The notes below the pieces were generated by a model. That model was not told the origin of the DNA, made no database searches, and saw only the letters and a list, made by a program, of their open reading frames with translations. A DNA stretch of 49,489 bases from CBCXVS01 sp965178525 (GTDB taxonomy: Bacteria; Tectomicrobia; Entotheonellia; Entotheonellales; Entotheonellaceae): NCBI GenBank assembly GCA_965178525.1, contig CBCXVS010000012.1, positions 1 to 49,489 on the forward strand. Direction: 5' to 3'. Below, piece after piece: positions 8,789 through 17,144 of this stretch. Numbering within the stretch: position 1 is the first letter of the stretch; every line of letters begins with the position of its first letter. Made by a program: the position numbers and the translations under genes.

Positions 8789-9778
8789 ATGAAAGCAGCC
8801 GTCTATCATGGGCCACGCGACATCCGTGTGGAAGAGGTGAATCGGCCAGACATTGCGGACGAAGAAGTGTTGGTGCAGGTTCGGGCCTGTGGCATTTGCG
8901 GGTCTGACTTGCACTTATATCGCCTGGGCATGTTCGAGGCCTTGGGGCGGCCGGTCGAGAACGAGCGCATCATGGGGCATGAATTGAGCGGTGAAATTGT
9001 GCAAGTCGGCTCGAAGGTCGAGGGGTTCCGCGTTGGAGATCGCATCACCGGCGTGGGCTCTGGCGGTTTCGCCGAATACGTGCCCGTCCCCATCAGCGAG
9101 CGTAGCCCTCATCTTTTGCCGGACAATATCGGCTTTGACGAAGGCGCAACATTAGAGCCGCTCGCGACCTCGCTACACGGCATTGAGTTAGCGCAACTGG
9201 CCACAGGGGAGACGGTGGTCATCTTGGGAGTCGGTATCATCGGGCTCGGCTGTGTGCAGGCGATCCGGGCTACGGTCGATTGCCGTATCATTGCCGTTGA
9301 CGCCTCGGCCAAACGCCTGGAAATGGCGCAAGCGTTGGGCGCGGATACGACGGTAAATTTGACGGAGGCCGATCCCGTCGAGGCAGTCATCTCGTTAACG
9401 GGCGGCGCCAAACCGGTTGAGCGTTTCGGCATCCGTGGTGGGAACGCGGATGTGGTCATCGATTGTGCGGGTGCGCAGGCATCCCCAAATCAGGGTTTGG
9501 CGATGCTGAAACAGCAGCACGGCCGTCTCGTGGTTGTCGCTCTGTTCGAGCGTCAGCCGGAATTGGATTTCAATCAGGTCGTGCGCAAGCATGTTTCTAT
9601 CCATGGGTCATGGACATGGACAGGGGCCGATTACCGGCAGGCGGTCGCCTTGGTCCGGAGTGCCCGTGTCAATCGCACACCACTGATTTCCCATGCCTTC
9701 TCACTCGACGAGGCGCCACATGCCTTTGCGACACAGGACCAGCCCGATGCAGCTATCAAAGTGTTACTGAAACCCTAG
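8789..9778 (+). CDS. Zinc-dependent medium-chain alcohol/polyol dehydrogenase
   Basis: This 329-residue protein is a medium-chain dehydrogenase/reductase. The catalytic zinc site is marked by Cys37 in GICGSD and His64-Glu65 in IMGHE. The NAD(P)-binding Rossmann motif GVGIIGLG lies near 165, and an Asp at the end of the second strand (IAVDAS) favours NAD over NADP. The usual structural-zinc lobe with four cysteines is missing, as in some sorbitol or glucose dehydrogenase relatives. ATG follows GAGGAGAAGGC. The natural substrate cannot be read from sequence; threonine, polyol or simple alcohol oxidation are all possible. Confidence 0.85.
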   Translation: MKAAVYHGPRDIRVEEVNRPDIADEEVLVQVRACGICGSDLHLYRLGMFEALGRPVENERIMGHELSGEIVQVGSKVEGFRVGDRITGVGSGGFAEYVPVPISERSPHLLPDNIGFDEGATLEPLATSLHGIELAQLATGETVVILGVGIIGLGCVQAIRATVDCRIIAVDASAKRLEMAQALGADTTVNLTEADPVEAVISLTGGAKPVERFGIRGGNADVVIDCAGAQASPNQGLAMLKQQHGRLVVVALFERQPELDFNQVVRKHVSIHGSWTWTGADYRQAVALVRSARVNRTPLISHAFSLDEAPHAFATQDQPDAAIKVLLKP

Positions 9779-9783
9779 AACAA

Positions 9784-9943
9784 ATGCGGAGTGCGGAATA
9801 GAAGACACGCAATGTCAGCACGTATACAGACAATTCTTCATGTATTAACCTCCATCAAGGCTGTTGCCGTATTGTGCCTTGTCCGCAGCTTTACCCATGC
9901 AAATTTTTCCATTCCGCATTCCGAAATCCGCATTCCGTATTCC
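9784..9943. repeat. Pair of opposed heptanucleotide repeat arrays
   Basis: Two tandem 7-mers, ATGCGGA and GTGCGGA, lie at 9784-9797. Five opposite-strand heptads lie at 9909-9943: CCATTCC, GCATTCC, GAAATCC, GCATTCC, GTATTCC. The two arrays are near-complementary and could close a long hairpin between the dehydrogenase gene and the next ORF. The 7-bp period recurs with other unit sequences at 17092 and 35003. Confidence 0.6.
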
Positions 9944-9960
9944 ATGAGGGGGTATCCATC

Positions 9961-10347
9961 TTGAGCCAATCGCAAGAGCGTGCGCCCGATGTGGTCATCA
10001 TGTTTCAAGTGTTGTATGACACGCCCACAGGCGACGTATGCCTCACGGTCTTGGGCTATACGAGTGACGCGGCGGCACGGGGCGTGCAGTGTCAGATTGG
10101 GCATCGCCCGTCAGGTGGCGCCGAGCAGCGCTCAGCCCCCATGAGTCTCGATGCCGTGATGGAAACTGAGACCAGGGCGGCTGTCCTCGATGGCGATGCG
10201 CTCTATCTACGCGTCCTCGACACGGACGGGCATGATCTCGCCGTGTCAAAAATCGATGAAGCCAAGTGGCCACGGGATGCGACGCCGACAACCGTGCAGA
10301 CCAAGTCGTACTGGCTCTATGTGCCACCACAAAACCTGGCACGATAG
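9961..10347 (+). CDS. Hypothetical protein, about 128 residues
   Basis: I do not recognise this family. The frame encodes VIMFQVLYDTPTGDV, a mixed alpha/beta stretch, then KSYWLYVPPQNLAR at the end. The most reasonable start is TTG at 9961, 9 nt after GAGGGGG; an ATG at 10000 would remove 13 residues. No signal peptide, membrane segment or metal motif is evident. The stop is 13 bp before the next gene, whose ribosome site (AGGAG) overlaps the stop codon, so the two are probably cotranscribed. Confidence 0.5.
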   Translation: MSQSQERAPDVVIMFQVLYDTPTGDVCLTVLGYTSDAAARGVQCQIGHRPSGGAEQRSAPMSLDAVMETETRAAVLDGDALYLRVLDTDGHDLAVSKIDEAKWPRDATPTTVQTKSYWLYVPPQNLAR

Positions 10348-10360
10348 GAGTATTGTCCCT

Positions 10361-10987
10361 ATGTCTGAAGCACTCCACCGCGCTACCGAGGCGATGACAG
10401 AGGCCGATCTTCCACGTATGGTCCTCGACAAGATCGATCTACCATCTGGGTTACAGGATTTTATTCCTTACCGCGGGCAGTATCTGGATAACAAGACGAT
10501 GGCGGAGCAGGGTGTACCTGGCAGTAGTGCCGAGCGCTTTCGTGCCGTGGGACGCCTGACCGGTTATCTGCAAGACTTCAAGGCGCCTGAGCCGGAAGGA
10601 GTTACGATTCCCATGGGCTACGACCTCATGGCTGCGACCGTGGTGCACCTGTTTGAGGATCCTCAGGGGGTTTCGCGCTGGATTGAGGAGATCTTTCTGC
10701 ACGATTTTGAATCGAATGTCGACAAGGAATTCCATCCTGGGCAGCGCCTCCTCGTTGCCGAGCGTCTGCGGTTTGAAGGTTTTGCGGATGAAGCAGCCGG
10801 CCTCCGCGTCATGCAGAGTGCGGAGGATGGCGCGTTCTCGTCGACCGTCGTCGACCTACGGGTCGGGTGCGTCCTGGGTGTAGCATACATCGCCACGCTC
10901 GGCAACTATACCCGGCGCGAATTGGTGCAAGAACTCGGACTCGCTCTGGAACGCAAGATTGTCCGTGTGGTCCTAGGGGATTTGTAA
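10361..10987 (+). CDS. Hypothetical protein, 208 residues
   Basis: ATG at 10361 follows TAGGAG; the longer open frame upstream overlaps the preceding gene and is not used. The product is soluble and acidic, with stretches such as LPSGLQDFIPYRGQYLD and VAERLRFEGFADEAAGLRVM. I do not recognise the family, and no catalytic motif stands out. It probably forms a two-gene unit with the preceding ORF. It converges on the SCP2-like/diiron pair, with a hairpin between them. Confidence 0.6.
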   Translation: MSEALHRATEAMTEADLPRMVLDKIDLPSGLQDFIPYRGQYLDNKTMAEQGVPGSSAERFRAVGRLTGYLQDFKAPEPEGVTIPMGYDLMAATVVHLFEDPQGVSRWIEEIFLHDFESNVDKEFHPGQRLLVAERLRFEGFADEAAGLRVMQSAEDGAFSSTVVDLRVGCVLGVAYIATLGNYTRRELVQELGLALERKIVRVVLGDL

Positions 10988-11082
10988 CCCGTTTCCATGA
11001 GACCTGATGCGTGGTGTTGTGGGTAGCACCGCAACCGGAGATGTCGGTGGAGCGTGTCTCATAGAAACAGTCTTATCTAACG

Positions 11083-11122
11083 AGGTATTGCCGGTGGGGT
11101 GTGGCCCCCTCCGACAATACCT
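11083..11122. terminator. Hairpin between convergent genes
   Basis: AGGTATTG (11083-11090) pairs with CAATACCT (11115-11122), and GGGG/CCCC can pair inside the loop. It sits at the end of the minus-strand SCP2-like gene and about 95 bp after the plus-strand gene. There is no clear T-run; a bidirectional terminator role is inferred from position. Confidence 0.4.
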
Positions 11123-11570
11123 ACACAGCAAAATCCGTGGGTACGTGGATTGCCCTGTTGAAGAAGAGTTGGAAGGTCTGCCCATACCGGGCAAACAGAT
11201 CGCGGCTGAGAAAGTCCGTCGCCGCAATATAGATGGGGTGATCCATGAGCGTGAGGCGATTGAGTGTGTGCTCCAAATCCGGACCATTATTGTCCTGAAT
11301 ATTGCGGATCATATCGATCCAGGTCTCATGCGACGCCTGTATGGTGAAATCGACGTCGGCATCCGTGCCAGGCTCGAGTTCTTGCACCTCGGTACAATTA
11401 TATTCTTCAAAAACGAAGCGAAAGAGGTGATGGGTGTGGACAGGCGTCGACGGCTGCACCTCTAGGGCCCAGATGACATCGGCGTACCCGAGGCGCTTGA
11501 AGGCCGTCTCATTCTCGTTCATAAGGCGTACCAACTCCTGGAACCACTCCAGGGAAGGAAAGGTGATCAT
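11121..11570 (-). CDS. SCP2-like lipid-binding domain protein
   Basis: The 149-residue product starts MITFPSLEWFQELV at an ATG after AGGGAG. It shows the pattern of SCP2/sterol-carrier-like domains: DVDFTIQASHETWIDMI, then a short helix and a hydrophobic C-terminal region. Such domains bind acyl or isoprenoid ligands and do not catalyse reactions. It lies 56 bp downstream of the diiron protein gene on the same strand, so the two are likely cotranscribed and may act on one hydrophobic substrate. The family assignment rests on pattern only. Confidence 0.55.
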   Translation of the reverse strand: MITFPSLEWFQELVRLMNENETAFKRLGYADVIWALEVQPSTPVHTHHLFRFVFEEYNCTEVQELEPGTDADVDFTIQASHETWIDMIRNIQDNNGPDLEHTLNRLTLMDHPIYIAATDFLSRDLFARYGQTFQLFFNRAIHVPTDFAV

Positions 11571-11626
11571 GCGACTCCCTCTATCAGACAGGCAAATGAC
11601 AACACCTACCCCCAGCAGGTGAGGCA

Positions 11627-12688
11627 TTAGATGATATTGATATCCTTTGCCTCCTTCAGGATACAACGGTCCTGACGATCGATGCCGATAGAATGGCAGC
11701 GCTGGAGATATTCTTGCACGATTTTCTTGCGCAGATAGCCGAATTTTTCCATGCCTTCGTCCATATGCGCTTCACCGCCACCCAGAAGGATTAAGAGGGG
11801 CTCAATTTGTTCCGGTGTGGCGCCGAGTTCCAGTGTCCGCTGCTCAGCCACGTCTAGTGCTTCATGAATTTCGTCGATACGATCGGGATCTTCCTCAATC
11901 AGCTTACGCAATTGCAGACAGCCAAAGGCCACATGGCGGGATTCGTCCTGTGCACAGAGACGGAAGATATGTTTTTCCGCCTCATTTTGGGCAATCATCT
12001 CGCCCATGCGGAAGAGGGTCAGCACCCGGCCTTCGCCGAACAAGTGCAGGCGCGCCAGCATTTGCGAGAACGAGCCCAGATCGAAGATATACTTCAAGCC
12101 TTCTTCCACTTCTTGCGAACACTTGCCCAAACCGCCGCCATTGGCCAGAGCGCGTTTGCGGAAGACTTCCAGGTGACGTGCTTCATCCATCACTTGTGTC
12201 GCCATGAAGAGTTTGGTCTCGTGGTAGGTATTGTTGATCTGGCCCAACCAGCCGCCCGGCACGTCACCTGCGATAAATTCCACCTCGGTGAAGAACGTAC
12301 AGAGTTGGCTCATCGCATGCTCAATATCCCGAGGGAGTGGCTCGAGGGTATGCCACGGAATATCTCGGGTTGAACTCCACTGCCGGGCCACGGCTTCCTC
12401 ATAGAGCTTGCCTAGATTCTCCGCCCACACTTCGCCTCGGGTATTGAGCGTGTAGCCCATACTCGGTAACTCAGCCGGATCGAAATCGGCGCCACGCGGC
12501 GCAAAGCTGAGAGAAGCACTGGCGTCTTCGGGAATCACGCCATACGAGCCCATATTGATGTCGTTCAGAGTCAATCCGCGCTTACTCGGCTGGGCTTTGA
12601 TCCCCCACTCGGAGTTGACGTGCATCCAACTTAGATCGTATTCGCCATTGCGCAACTGCTCGCGATAAGCTTCTGTACGCGCACTCAT
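11627..12688 (-). CDS. Ferritin-like diiron protein (R2/oxygenase superfamily)
   Basis: The 353-residue protein has two helix-pair metal motifs of the ferritin-like diiron superfamily: a Glu in FFTEVEFIAG, MDEARHLEVF (E-x-x-H), a further Glu in IAQNEAEKH, and QDESRHVAFG (E-x-x-H). These six ligands are those of ribonucleotide reductase R2, N-oxygenases and related enzymes. No radical-site tyrosine context or partner large subunit is nearby, so it is more likely a hydroxylase, N-oxygenase or ligand-binding oxidase than a true R2. ATG follows GAGGAG at 8 nt. The SCP2-like gene lies directly downstream. Confidence 0.75.
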   Translation of the reverse strand: MSARTEAYREQLRNGEYDLSWMHVNSEWGIKAQPSKRGLTLNDINMGSYGVIPEDASASLSFAPRGADFDPAELPSMGYTLNTRGEVWAENLGKLYEEAVARQWSSTRDIPWHTLEPLPRDIEHAMSQLCTFFTEVEFIAGDVPGGWLGQINNTYHETKLFMATQVMDEARHLEVFRKRALANGGGLGKCSQEVEEGLKYIFDLGSFSQMLARLHLFGEGRVLTLFRMGEMIAQNEAEKHIFRLCAQDESRHVAFGCLQLRKLIEEDPDRIDEIHEALDVAEQRTLELGATPEQIEPLLILLGGGEAHMDEGMEKFGYLRKKIVQEYLQRCHSIGIDRQDRCILKEAKDINII

Positions 12689-12915
12689 GTTCTTATCTCC
12701 TCATCTAGGATGTCGTACTGACTCCTCACTCAGCCGAGGTATATAAATGGACCCAATGAATGCATACAGGATGCACAGTCATTCTTGTAATAAGAATCGT
12801 ATTCTAAAACAAGCCTACTGTATGAACAATGACTTAACGATTCGTGCACGAGTGTGGTGCAGGGGTGGCGAGTCCGGCGCCCGCAACAGCCCTCACTGCG
12901 TGGCGGTTTGATGGC

Positions 12916-12944
12916 TTGACAGGCTGAGTAACCCTTCCTATAGT
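12916..12944 (+). promoter_or_regulatory. Sigma70-type promoter for the dodecin gene
   Basis: TTGACA (12916-12921) and TATAGT (12939-12944) are separated by exactly 17 bp, nearly the housekeeping consensus. Transcription should start near 12951, about 48 nt before the dodecin ATG. The 310-bp spacer 12689-12998 otherwise shows no gene; it should also carry the promoter of the diiron gene on the other strand. Confidence 0.75.
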
Positions 12945-12998
12945 CCCTCACGGCCAACTTGGCGGTCTTGTGCTCACTGCTCGCTGGAAGGGAAATGT

Positions 12999-13202
12999 AT
13001 GAGTGTGGTGAAAGTCATCGAGCTTATTGGTGAATCGCCGCATGGCTGGGAAGCGGCGATGAAAGAAGTCGTGGCCGAAGCGCAGAAAACCCTGCGGGGT
13101 ATCACGCGCATTGGCGCCAAAGAATTTGACGTCCGTTTACGGGAGGACAAAATCGACGTCTACCGTGTGCGGGCCGAGGTGTCATTCCGCCTCGAGCGCT
13201 GA
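12999..13202 (+). CDS. Dodecin, flavin-binding storage protein
   Basis: Dodecins are small proteins that assemble into hollow dodecamers and store or buffer flavins. The 67-residue product matches the family in length and pattern: SVVKVIELIGESPHGWEAA, the helix AVAEAQKTL-like segment, then IGAKEFDVRLREDKIDVYRV with the three-stranded sheet. The position after GITRIGAKEF, where many dodecins carry the stacking Trp, is not Trp here, so flavin binding may differ. A near-consensus promoter lies just upstream and a GC-rich hairpin follows the stop, so it is probably transcribed alone. Confidence 0.88.
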   Translation: MSVVKVIELIGESPHGWEAAMKEVVAEAQKTLRGITRIGAKEFDVRLREDKIDVYRVRAEVSFRLER

Positions 13203-13230
13203 GCGTGTACGCCTACCATCCTTTCCCCAG

Positions 13231-13254
13231 CCCTCTCCCGAGCCCGGGAGAGGG
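13231..13254. terminator. GC-rich hairpin after dodecin
   Basis: CCCTCTCCCG (13231-13240) and CGGGAGAGGG (13245-13254) form a perfect 10-bp stem with a 4-nt loop, followed by GAAAAT. It lies 28 bp after the dodecin stop. Stems of this CCCTCTCCC type are common dispersed elements, so it may be a terminator or a REP-like repeat. Confidence 0.5.
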
Positions 13255-13363
13255 GAAAATCGCTGTGCCAACGTACGTTCCGTGTGTTGTCAGGCGCGTC
13301 TTGAACGAGCAGACCATCCGGATGCCGGTAGGTGGACTTGTACCTCAGGCCCTGTCCCAGTGC

Positions 13364-13392
13364 TTGACGTTTGATGTTTTGCCTAGTAGCAT
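13364..13392 (+). promoter_or_regulatory. Candidate promoter for the ABC permease operon
   Basis: TTGACG (13364-13369) and TAGCAT (13387-13392) are 17 bp apart, 44 bp before the permease ATG. The -10 box is a moderate match. Confidence 0.45.
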
Positions 13393-13435
13393 GGCCCTCC
13401 GAGCATGCTTTCCGCATATAGAAGGAGGAAGCTCC

Positions 13436-14392
13436 ATGCGCTACATCGCGCAAAGGATACTACTCTATATTCCCATGATTATCCTAGTGACGATCCTGGC
13501 TTTTGTGCTCATGCGCGTCATCCCTGGGGATCCGGCCCTGATGATTCTAGCGGGCGTCACAGGAGAAGGGTCTTTCACCAAAGAGGACCTGGCCAACTTG
13601 CGGCGTGAGCTGGGTACGGACCGTCCCATTTATGTGCAGTATGGCCGCTGGATGTGGAATCTGCTGCGTGGTGAACTGGGGACCTCGATGTTCTACCGTA
13701 CGCCGATCGAGGAGGAACTCGGTCCCCGCATTCCCGCTACATTCGAACTGGCGCTGTTGGCTATCCTCATGAGCGTCGTGCTGGCGGTGCCCCTCGGCGC
13801 CCTGTCGGCAGTGAAGCAAGATAGTCTGCTGGACTATGCCGCCAGAGTATTTACTTTTGCGGGAATCAGCATTCCGATATTTGTTATTGGGCTCGTGGTC
13901 ATTTATCTGTTGGTCCGTCTGTTCAACTGGTTTCCTCCCCTGGGATATGCTAAGCTTTGGGAGGACCCATGGATCAATCTGCAACAGATGTTCTTCCCAG
14001 CCATGACCCTGGCATTTTTCGAGTTGAATTTCACGGCTCGAGTCACACGCTCGGCCATGTTGGAAGTCCTGCGTGAGGACTACATCAAAACCGCGCGGTC
14101 GAAGGGGCTTCGGGAACGGCGTATTATCCTCTTCCACGCCCTCAGGAATGCATCGCTCCCTATCATTACGGTGTCCGGGTGGTCTCTAGCGCGCCTCCTG
14201 GGCGGCACGATTATTATCGAGAAGATCTTTCTCGTACCTGGCATGGGCACGCTTCTGCTCGATGCCATTACGGGCAGAGATTACACGTTGATCCAGTCTA
14301 CCGTCCTGGTCTATGCGGTTGTGGTACTCACCGCGAATCTCGTGGTGGATGTCATGTATTCCTGGCTCGATCCGAGGATTCGCTATGCATAG
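13436..14392 (+). CDS. ABC transporter permease, DppB/OppB type
   Basis: This inner-membrane permease subunit of a peptide/opine/nickel-type importer has 318 residues. ATG at 13436 follows AGAAGGAGG; a longer upstream frame lacks this ribosome site and family similarity. It opens MRYIAQRILLYIPMIILV, has the conserved FVLMRVIPGDPA motif after the first helix, about six membrane helices, and an EAA-type loop (DYIKTARSKGLRERRIIL) that docks to the ATPase. It overlaps the next permease by 8 bp. No ATPase or solute-binding gene is adjacent, so partners must be encoded elsewhere. Confidence 0.88.
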   Translation: MRYIAQRILLYIPMIILVTILAFVLMRVIPGDPALMILAGVTGEGSFTKEDLANLRRELGTDRPIYVQYGRWMWNLLRGELGTSMFYRTPIEEELGPRIPATFELALLAILMSVVLAVPLGALSAVKQDSLLDYAARVFTFAGISIPIFVIGLVVIYLLVRLFNWFPPLGYAKLWEDPWINLQQMFFPAMTLAFFELNFTARVTRSAMLEVLREDYIKTARSKGLRERRIILFHALRNASLPIITVSGWSLARLLGGTIIIEKIFLVPGMGTLLLDAITGRDYTLIQSTVLVYAVVVLTANLVVDVMYSWLDPRIRYA

Positions 14393-15326
14393 AGTACAAA
14401 ACGGCGCGGTCCTACCCCTCCGGGACACGCGTCCACGCCTTGGCTGGTGGCCGGCCCTGGGGACTGCGCTCGTGACGTTTGCCAGAAAGCAGCCCTTGGG
14501 CGTGATTGGGGCTGTTATTCTGTTTGGGATCCTGCTGCTGGCGTTTTTTGCTCCGGTCATTGCGCCATTCGATCCCTATGAAGTGCACGTGCTGTATAAA
14601 TATGCGCCTCCCGGGGCTGTTTTGCAGGAAACTGGGCAGCATTTCTGGCTCGGTGCAGACCAATTGGGTCGGGATACGTTGAGCCGTCTCGTCTATGGGG
14701 CGCGAATTTCGCTGTATGTGAGTCTGATCAGTGTGAGTATCGGTGTGACCTTTGGGGCGTTGATTGGCATTGCCAGTGCGTACTTCGGAGGCAAGGTGGA
14801 CTTGATCACCCAGCGGCTGGTCGACACGGTCATGGCCTTCCCGGCGATTATCTTGGCACTGGCGGTGGTCTCGGTTTTTGGTGCCGCCCTACGCAATGTC
14901 ATCCTGGCCTTGGTCGTCTTTCTGACGCCAGCGGCGGCGCGCGTCGTCCGCTCGCAAGCGCTCGCGGTCAAGGAGATGGACTATGTGTTAGCGGCACGGG
15001 CGATGGGCGCGACGTCCTGGCGCGTCATTTTTTACCATATGGTGCCGAACTGCACGGCGCCGTACATCGTCTTTGCCACGGCAAACCTAGGATTTGCCGT
15101 GGTCGTCGAAGCGGCTCTGAGCTTTCTGGGCGTCGGCACACCGCCCGATGTGCCTTCCTGGGGAGGCATGTTGTCCATCACGGGGCAAAAGTATGTGGAG
15201 GTTTCGCCTTGGCTCGTGGTCTTTCCCAGTGTGGCGGTGTGTTTTGCCGTATTTGGCTTCAACCTGTTAGGGGATGCGCTCAGAGACGCACTCGACCCGC
15301 GGCTCAAGGGTTTGCAGGAGCAATAA
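14385..15326 (+). CDS. ABC transporter permease, DppC/OppC type
   Basis: The second permease subunit has 313 residues and starts at an ATG inside the end of the first gene (8-bp overlap, translationally coupled). The cytoplasmic N-terminus (RKQPLGVIGAVILFGILLL) leads into the first helix. The periplasmic FWLGADQLGRDTLSRLVYGA motif is diagnostic for DppC/OppC, and the EAA loop reads DYVLAARAMGATSWRVIFYH. It forms a heterodimeric channel with DppB. The operon appears to end here; the next gene starts 186 bp later and encodes a redox enzyme. Confidence 0.9.
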   Translation: MHRVQNGAVLPLRDTRPRLGWWPALGTALVTFARKQPLGVIGAVILFGILLLAFFAPVIAPFDPYEVHVLYKYAPPGAVLQETGQHFWLGADQLGRDTLSRLVYGARISLYVSLISVSIGVTFGALIGIASAYFGGKVDLITQRLVDTVMAFPAIILALAVVSVFGAALRNVILALVVFLTPAAARVVRSQALAVKEMDYVLAARAMGATSWRVIFYHMVPNCTAPYIVFATANLGFAVVVEAALSFLGVGTPPDVPSWGGMLSITGQKYVEVSPWLVVFPSVAVCFAVFGFNLLGDALRDALDPRLKGLQEQ

Positions 15327-15512
15327 TAGGCCCATTACGTCCCGTGTTCCGAGTGACTTTCCCTCTTGCTTCCGCTCTGTCGGATCAAAGCACATCCACT
15401 CACGAGCGCACAGTTGGGCTTGGCACTTTGCTTGACACCATGTAGACTATGGCGTCTGGCCTTGAGGTTGACATCGTAGCTGAGCCGATCATAGCCGCAC
15501 ACGGGAGTTCCT

Positions 15513-17090
15513 ATGAAATTCGGGTTTCTCATCGATCACCGTAAATGTATCGGATGTCACGCTTGTAGTGTGGCATGCAAGGAAGAACATCAGGTCCCGC
15601 TCGGGGTCTACCGGACTTGGGTGAAGTACGTTGAGAAGGGAGAATTTCCCCATACACAGCGCAATTTTACCGTGCTCCGCTGCAATCATTGTGAAGACGC
15701 GCCGTGCGTCACCATTTGTCCGGTCACAGCCTTGTACAAGCGTCCGGATGGGATTGTCGATTTCGATTCAGATGTGTGTATCGGTTGTAAGGCCTGTATG
15801 CAAGCGTGTCCCTATGACGCCCTCTATATCGATCCGAACACGGACACCGCCGCCAAGTGCAACTTCTGTGCGCATCGCGTTGAAGTCGGGTTGCAGCCTT
15901 CCTGTGAGGTGGTCTGTCCGACACAGGCGATTGTCTCCGGCGATCTCGATAACCCGAGCACCCAGATTGCGCAGCTGACCACACGTGAGCCCGTGCGTGT
16001 ACGCAAACCGGAAAAGGGAACGGTCCCGCAACTGTTTTACATTGACGCAGACGAACACAGCCTGACGCCAAGCGCCACGAGTCAGCCACGCGATTTTGGC
16101 ATGTGGTCGCAGGTCGCACAGCCACAGATTACCGAGACGTCGATGCCGCTGCTAGGCCTGTCATCGGGCTTGCCCGAACCGGGGGACGCCTTTTCCTTGC
16201 ATGATCTGATACCGAAACAACCACGCACGGTCTATGATGTCGCCCACGCCGTGCCTTGGGGCCGCAAGGTCAGTCTCTATATCTGGACCAAATCGATCGC
16301 GGCCGGAGCGTTCTTAGTAGGGGCTATCGGAGTGGGGTTGGAGCTCGTGCCCGATAATCCCTTGTTGACGTGGGCGCCGCCGATCTTGGCCCTGCTCTTT
16401 TTGCTCATGACCACCGGGCTCTTGATCTTCGATCTCAAACGTCCCGAGCGCTTTTATACCATTTTGACCCGGCCCCAGTGGCGCTCGTGGGTCGCCATTG
16501 GGGGATACATCCTATTGATCTACGGAGCGTTTGCCGGTTTGAGTGTGCTCATGGGAATGGTTGGCGCGACCGGTGTCCGTCATGTGCTGCTCTGGCCTGG
16601 CGGTGTTTTGGCGATTTTGGCCGCCATTTATACGGGTTTTCTGTTTGCTCAAGCCAAGGGGCGCGATCTCTGGCTCAGCCCCGCGTTGCCCGTGCACCTA
16701 CTGGTCCAAGCCCTCTTGGCCGGGGCTGCGGCACTGGCTATTGTGGATGGGTGGGTCCCGTCAAACGCAGAGACCGCCCGTCTGTTGCACACCGTGCTGC
16801 TGTGGAGTCTTCTGGGTAATCTCTTCATGATCCTGGTCGGCGAGTTGTGGATGCCGCATGGGACACAAGACGCGGCCAAAGCCGCTATGCTCATTTTGCG
16901 TGGGCCGTATCGCAAGCTTTTTTGGGGGCTTGTCATCGGCCTGGGGCATATCGCGCCGCTCCTGCTGCTCCTCGTCGTTCCAGGCGTTCCCCTTGGCATA
17001 TCCTTGCTGGCTGGGTGTTTTGCCTTGTTGGGCCTGTTCGTGTTCGAGCATCTCTGGCTGCTCGCCGGTCAATCGATACCACTGAGTTAG
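15513..17090 (+). CDS. Fused iron-sulfur and NrfD-type membrane subunit of a molybdoenzyme
   Basis: In one 525-residue chain this joins two subunits that are normally separate (PsrB/DmsB and PsrC/NrfD). Residues 1-185 carry four [4Fe-4S] cysteine groups: CIGCHACSVAC, CNHCEDAPCVTIC, CIGCKACMQAC, and CNFC followed by CEVVC. After a linker of about 60 residues, residues 250-525 form about eight membrane helices with the NrfD pattern (WTKSIAAGAFLVGAIGVG, LIFDLKRPERFYTI). Electrons would pass between membrane quinone and the catalytic subunit encoded 54 bp downstream. ATG follows GGGAG. The substrate is unknown: polysulfide, thiosulfate, tetrathionate, arsenate and others fit the family. Confidence 0.85.
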   Translation: MKFGFLIDHRKCIGCHACSVACKEEHQVPLGVYRTWVKYVEKGEFPHTQRNFTVLRCNHCEDAPCVTICPVTALYKRPDGIVDFDSDVCIGCKACMQACPYDALYIDPNTDTAAKCNFCAHRVEVGLQPSCEVVCPTQAIVSGDLDNPSTQIAQLTTREPVRVRKPEKGTVPQLFYIDADEHSLTPSATSQPRDFGMWSQVAQPQITETSMPLLGLSSGLPEPGDAFSLHDLIPKQPRTVYDVAHAVPWGRKVSLYIWTKSIAAGAFLVGAIGVGLELVPDNPLLTWAPPILALLFLLMTTGLLIFDLKRPERFYTILTRPQWRSWVAIGGYILLIYGAFAGLSVLMGMVGATGVRHVLLWPGGVLAILAAIYTGFLFAQAKGRDLWLSPALPVHLLVQALLAGAAALAIVDGWVPSNAETARLLHTVLLWSLLGNLFMILVGELWMPHGTQDAAKAAMLILRGPYRKLFWGLVIGLGHIAPLLLLLVVPGVPLGISLLAGCFALLGLFVFEHLWLLAGQSIPLS

Positions 17091-17091
17091 G

Positions 17092-17112
17092 ACTGAGAAC
17101 TGAGAACTGCGC
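17092..17112. repeat. Short heptanucleotide array
   Basis: ACTGAGA, ACTGAGA and ACTGCGC follow head to tail, preceded by ACTGAGT at 17081. The array lies just after the stop of the fused subunit gene and inside the probable operon. The 7-bp period matches that of the arrays near 9909 and 35003 although the unit differs. Confidence 0.5.
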
Positions 17113-17144
17113 ATGATGGGCTGGACTATAGGAGTGATGCGACG

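Noticed and set aside
12730..12957. Minus-strand frame of 75 codons upstream of the diiron gene
   Set aside because: It covers a near-consensus promoter for dodecin and has no motifs or ribosome site.
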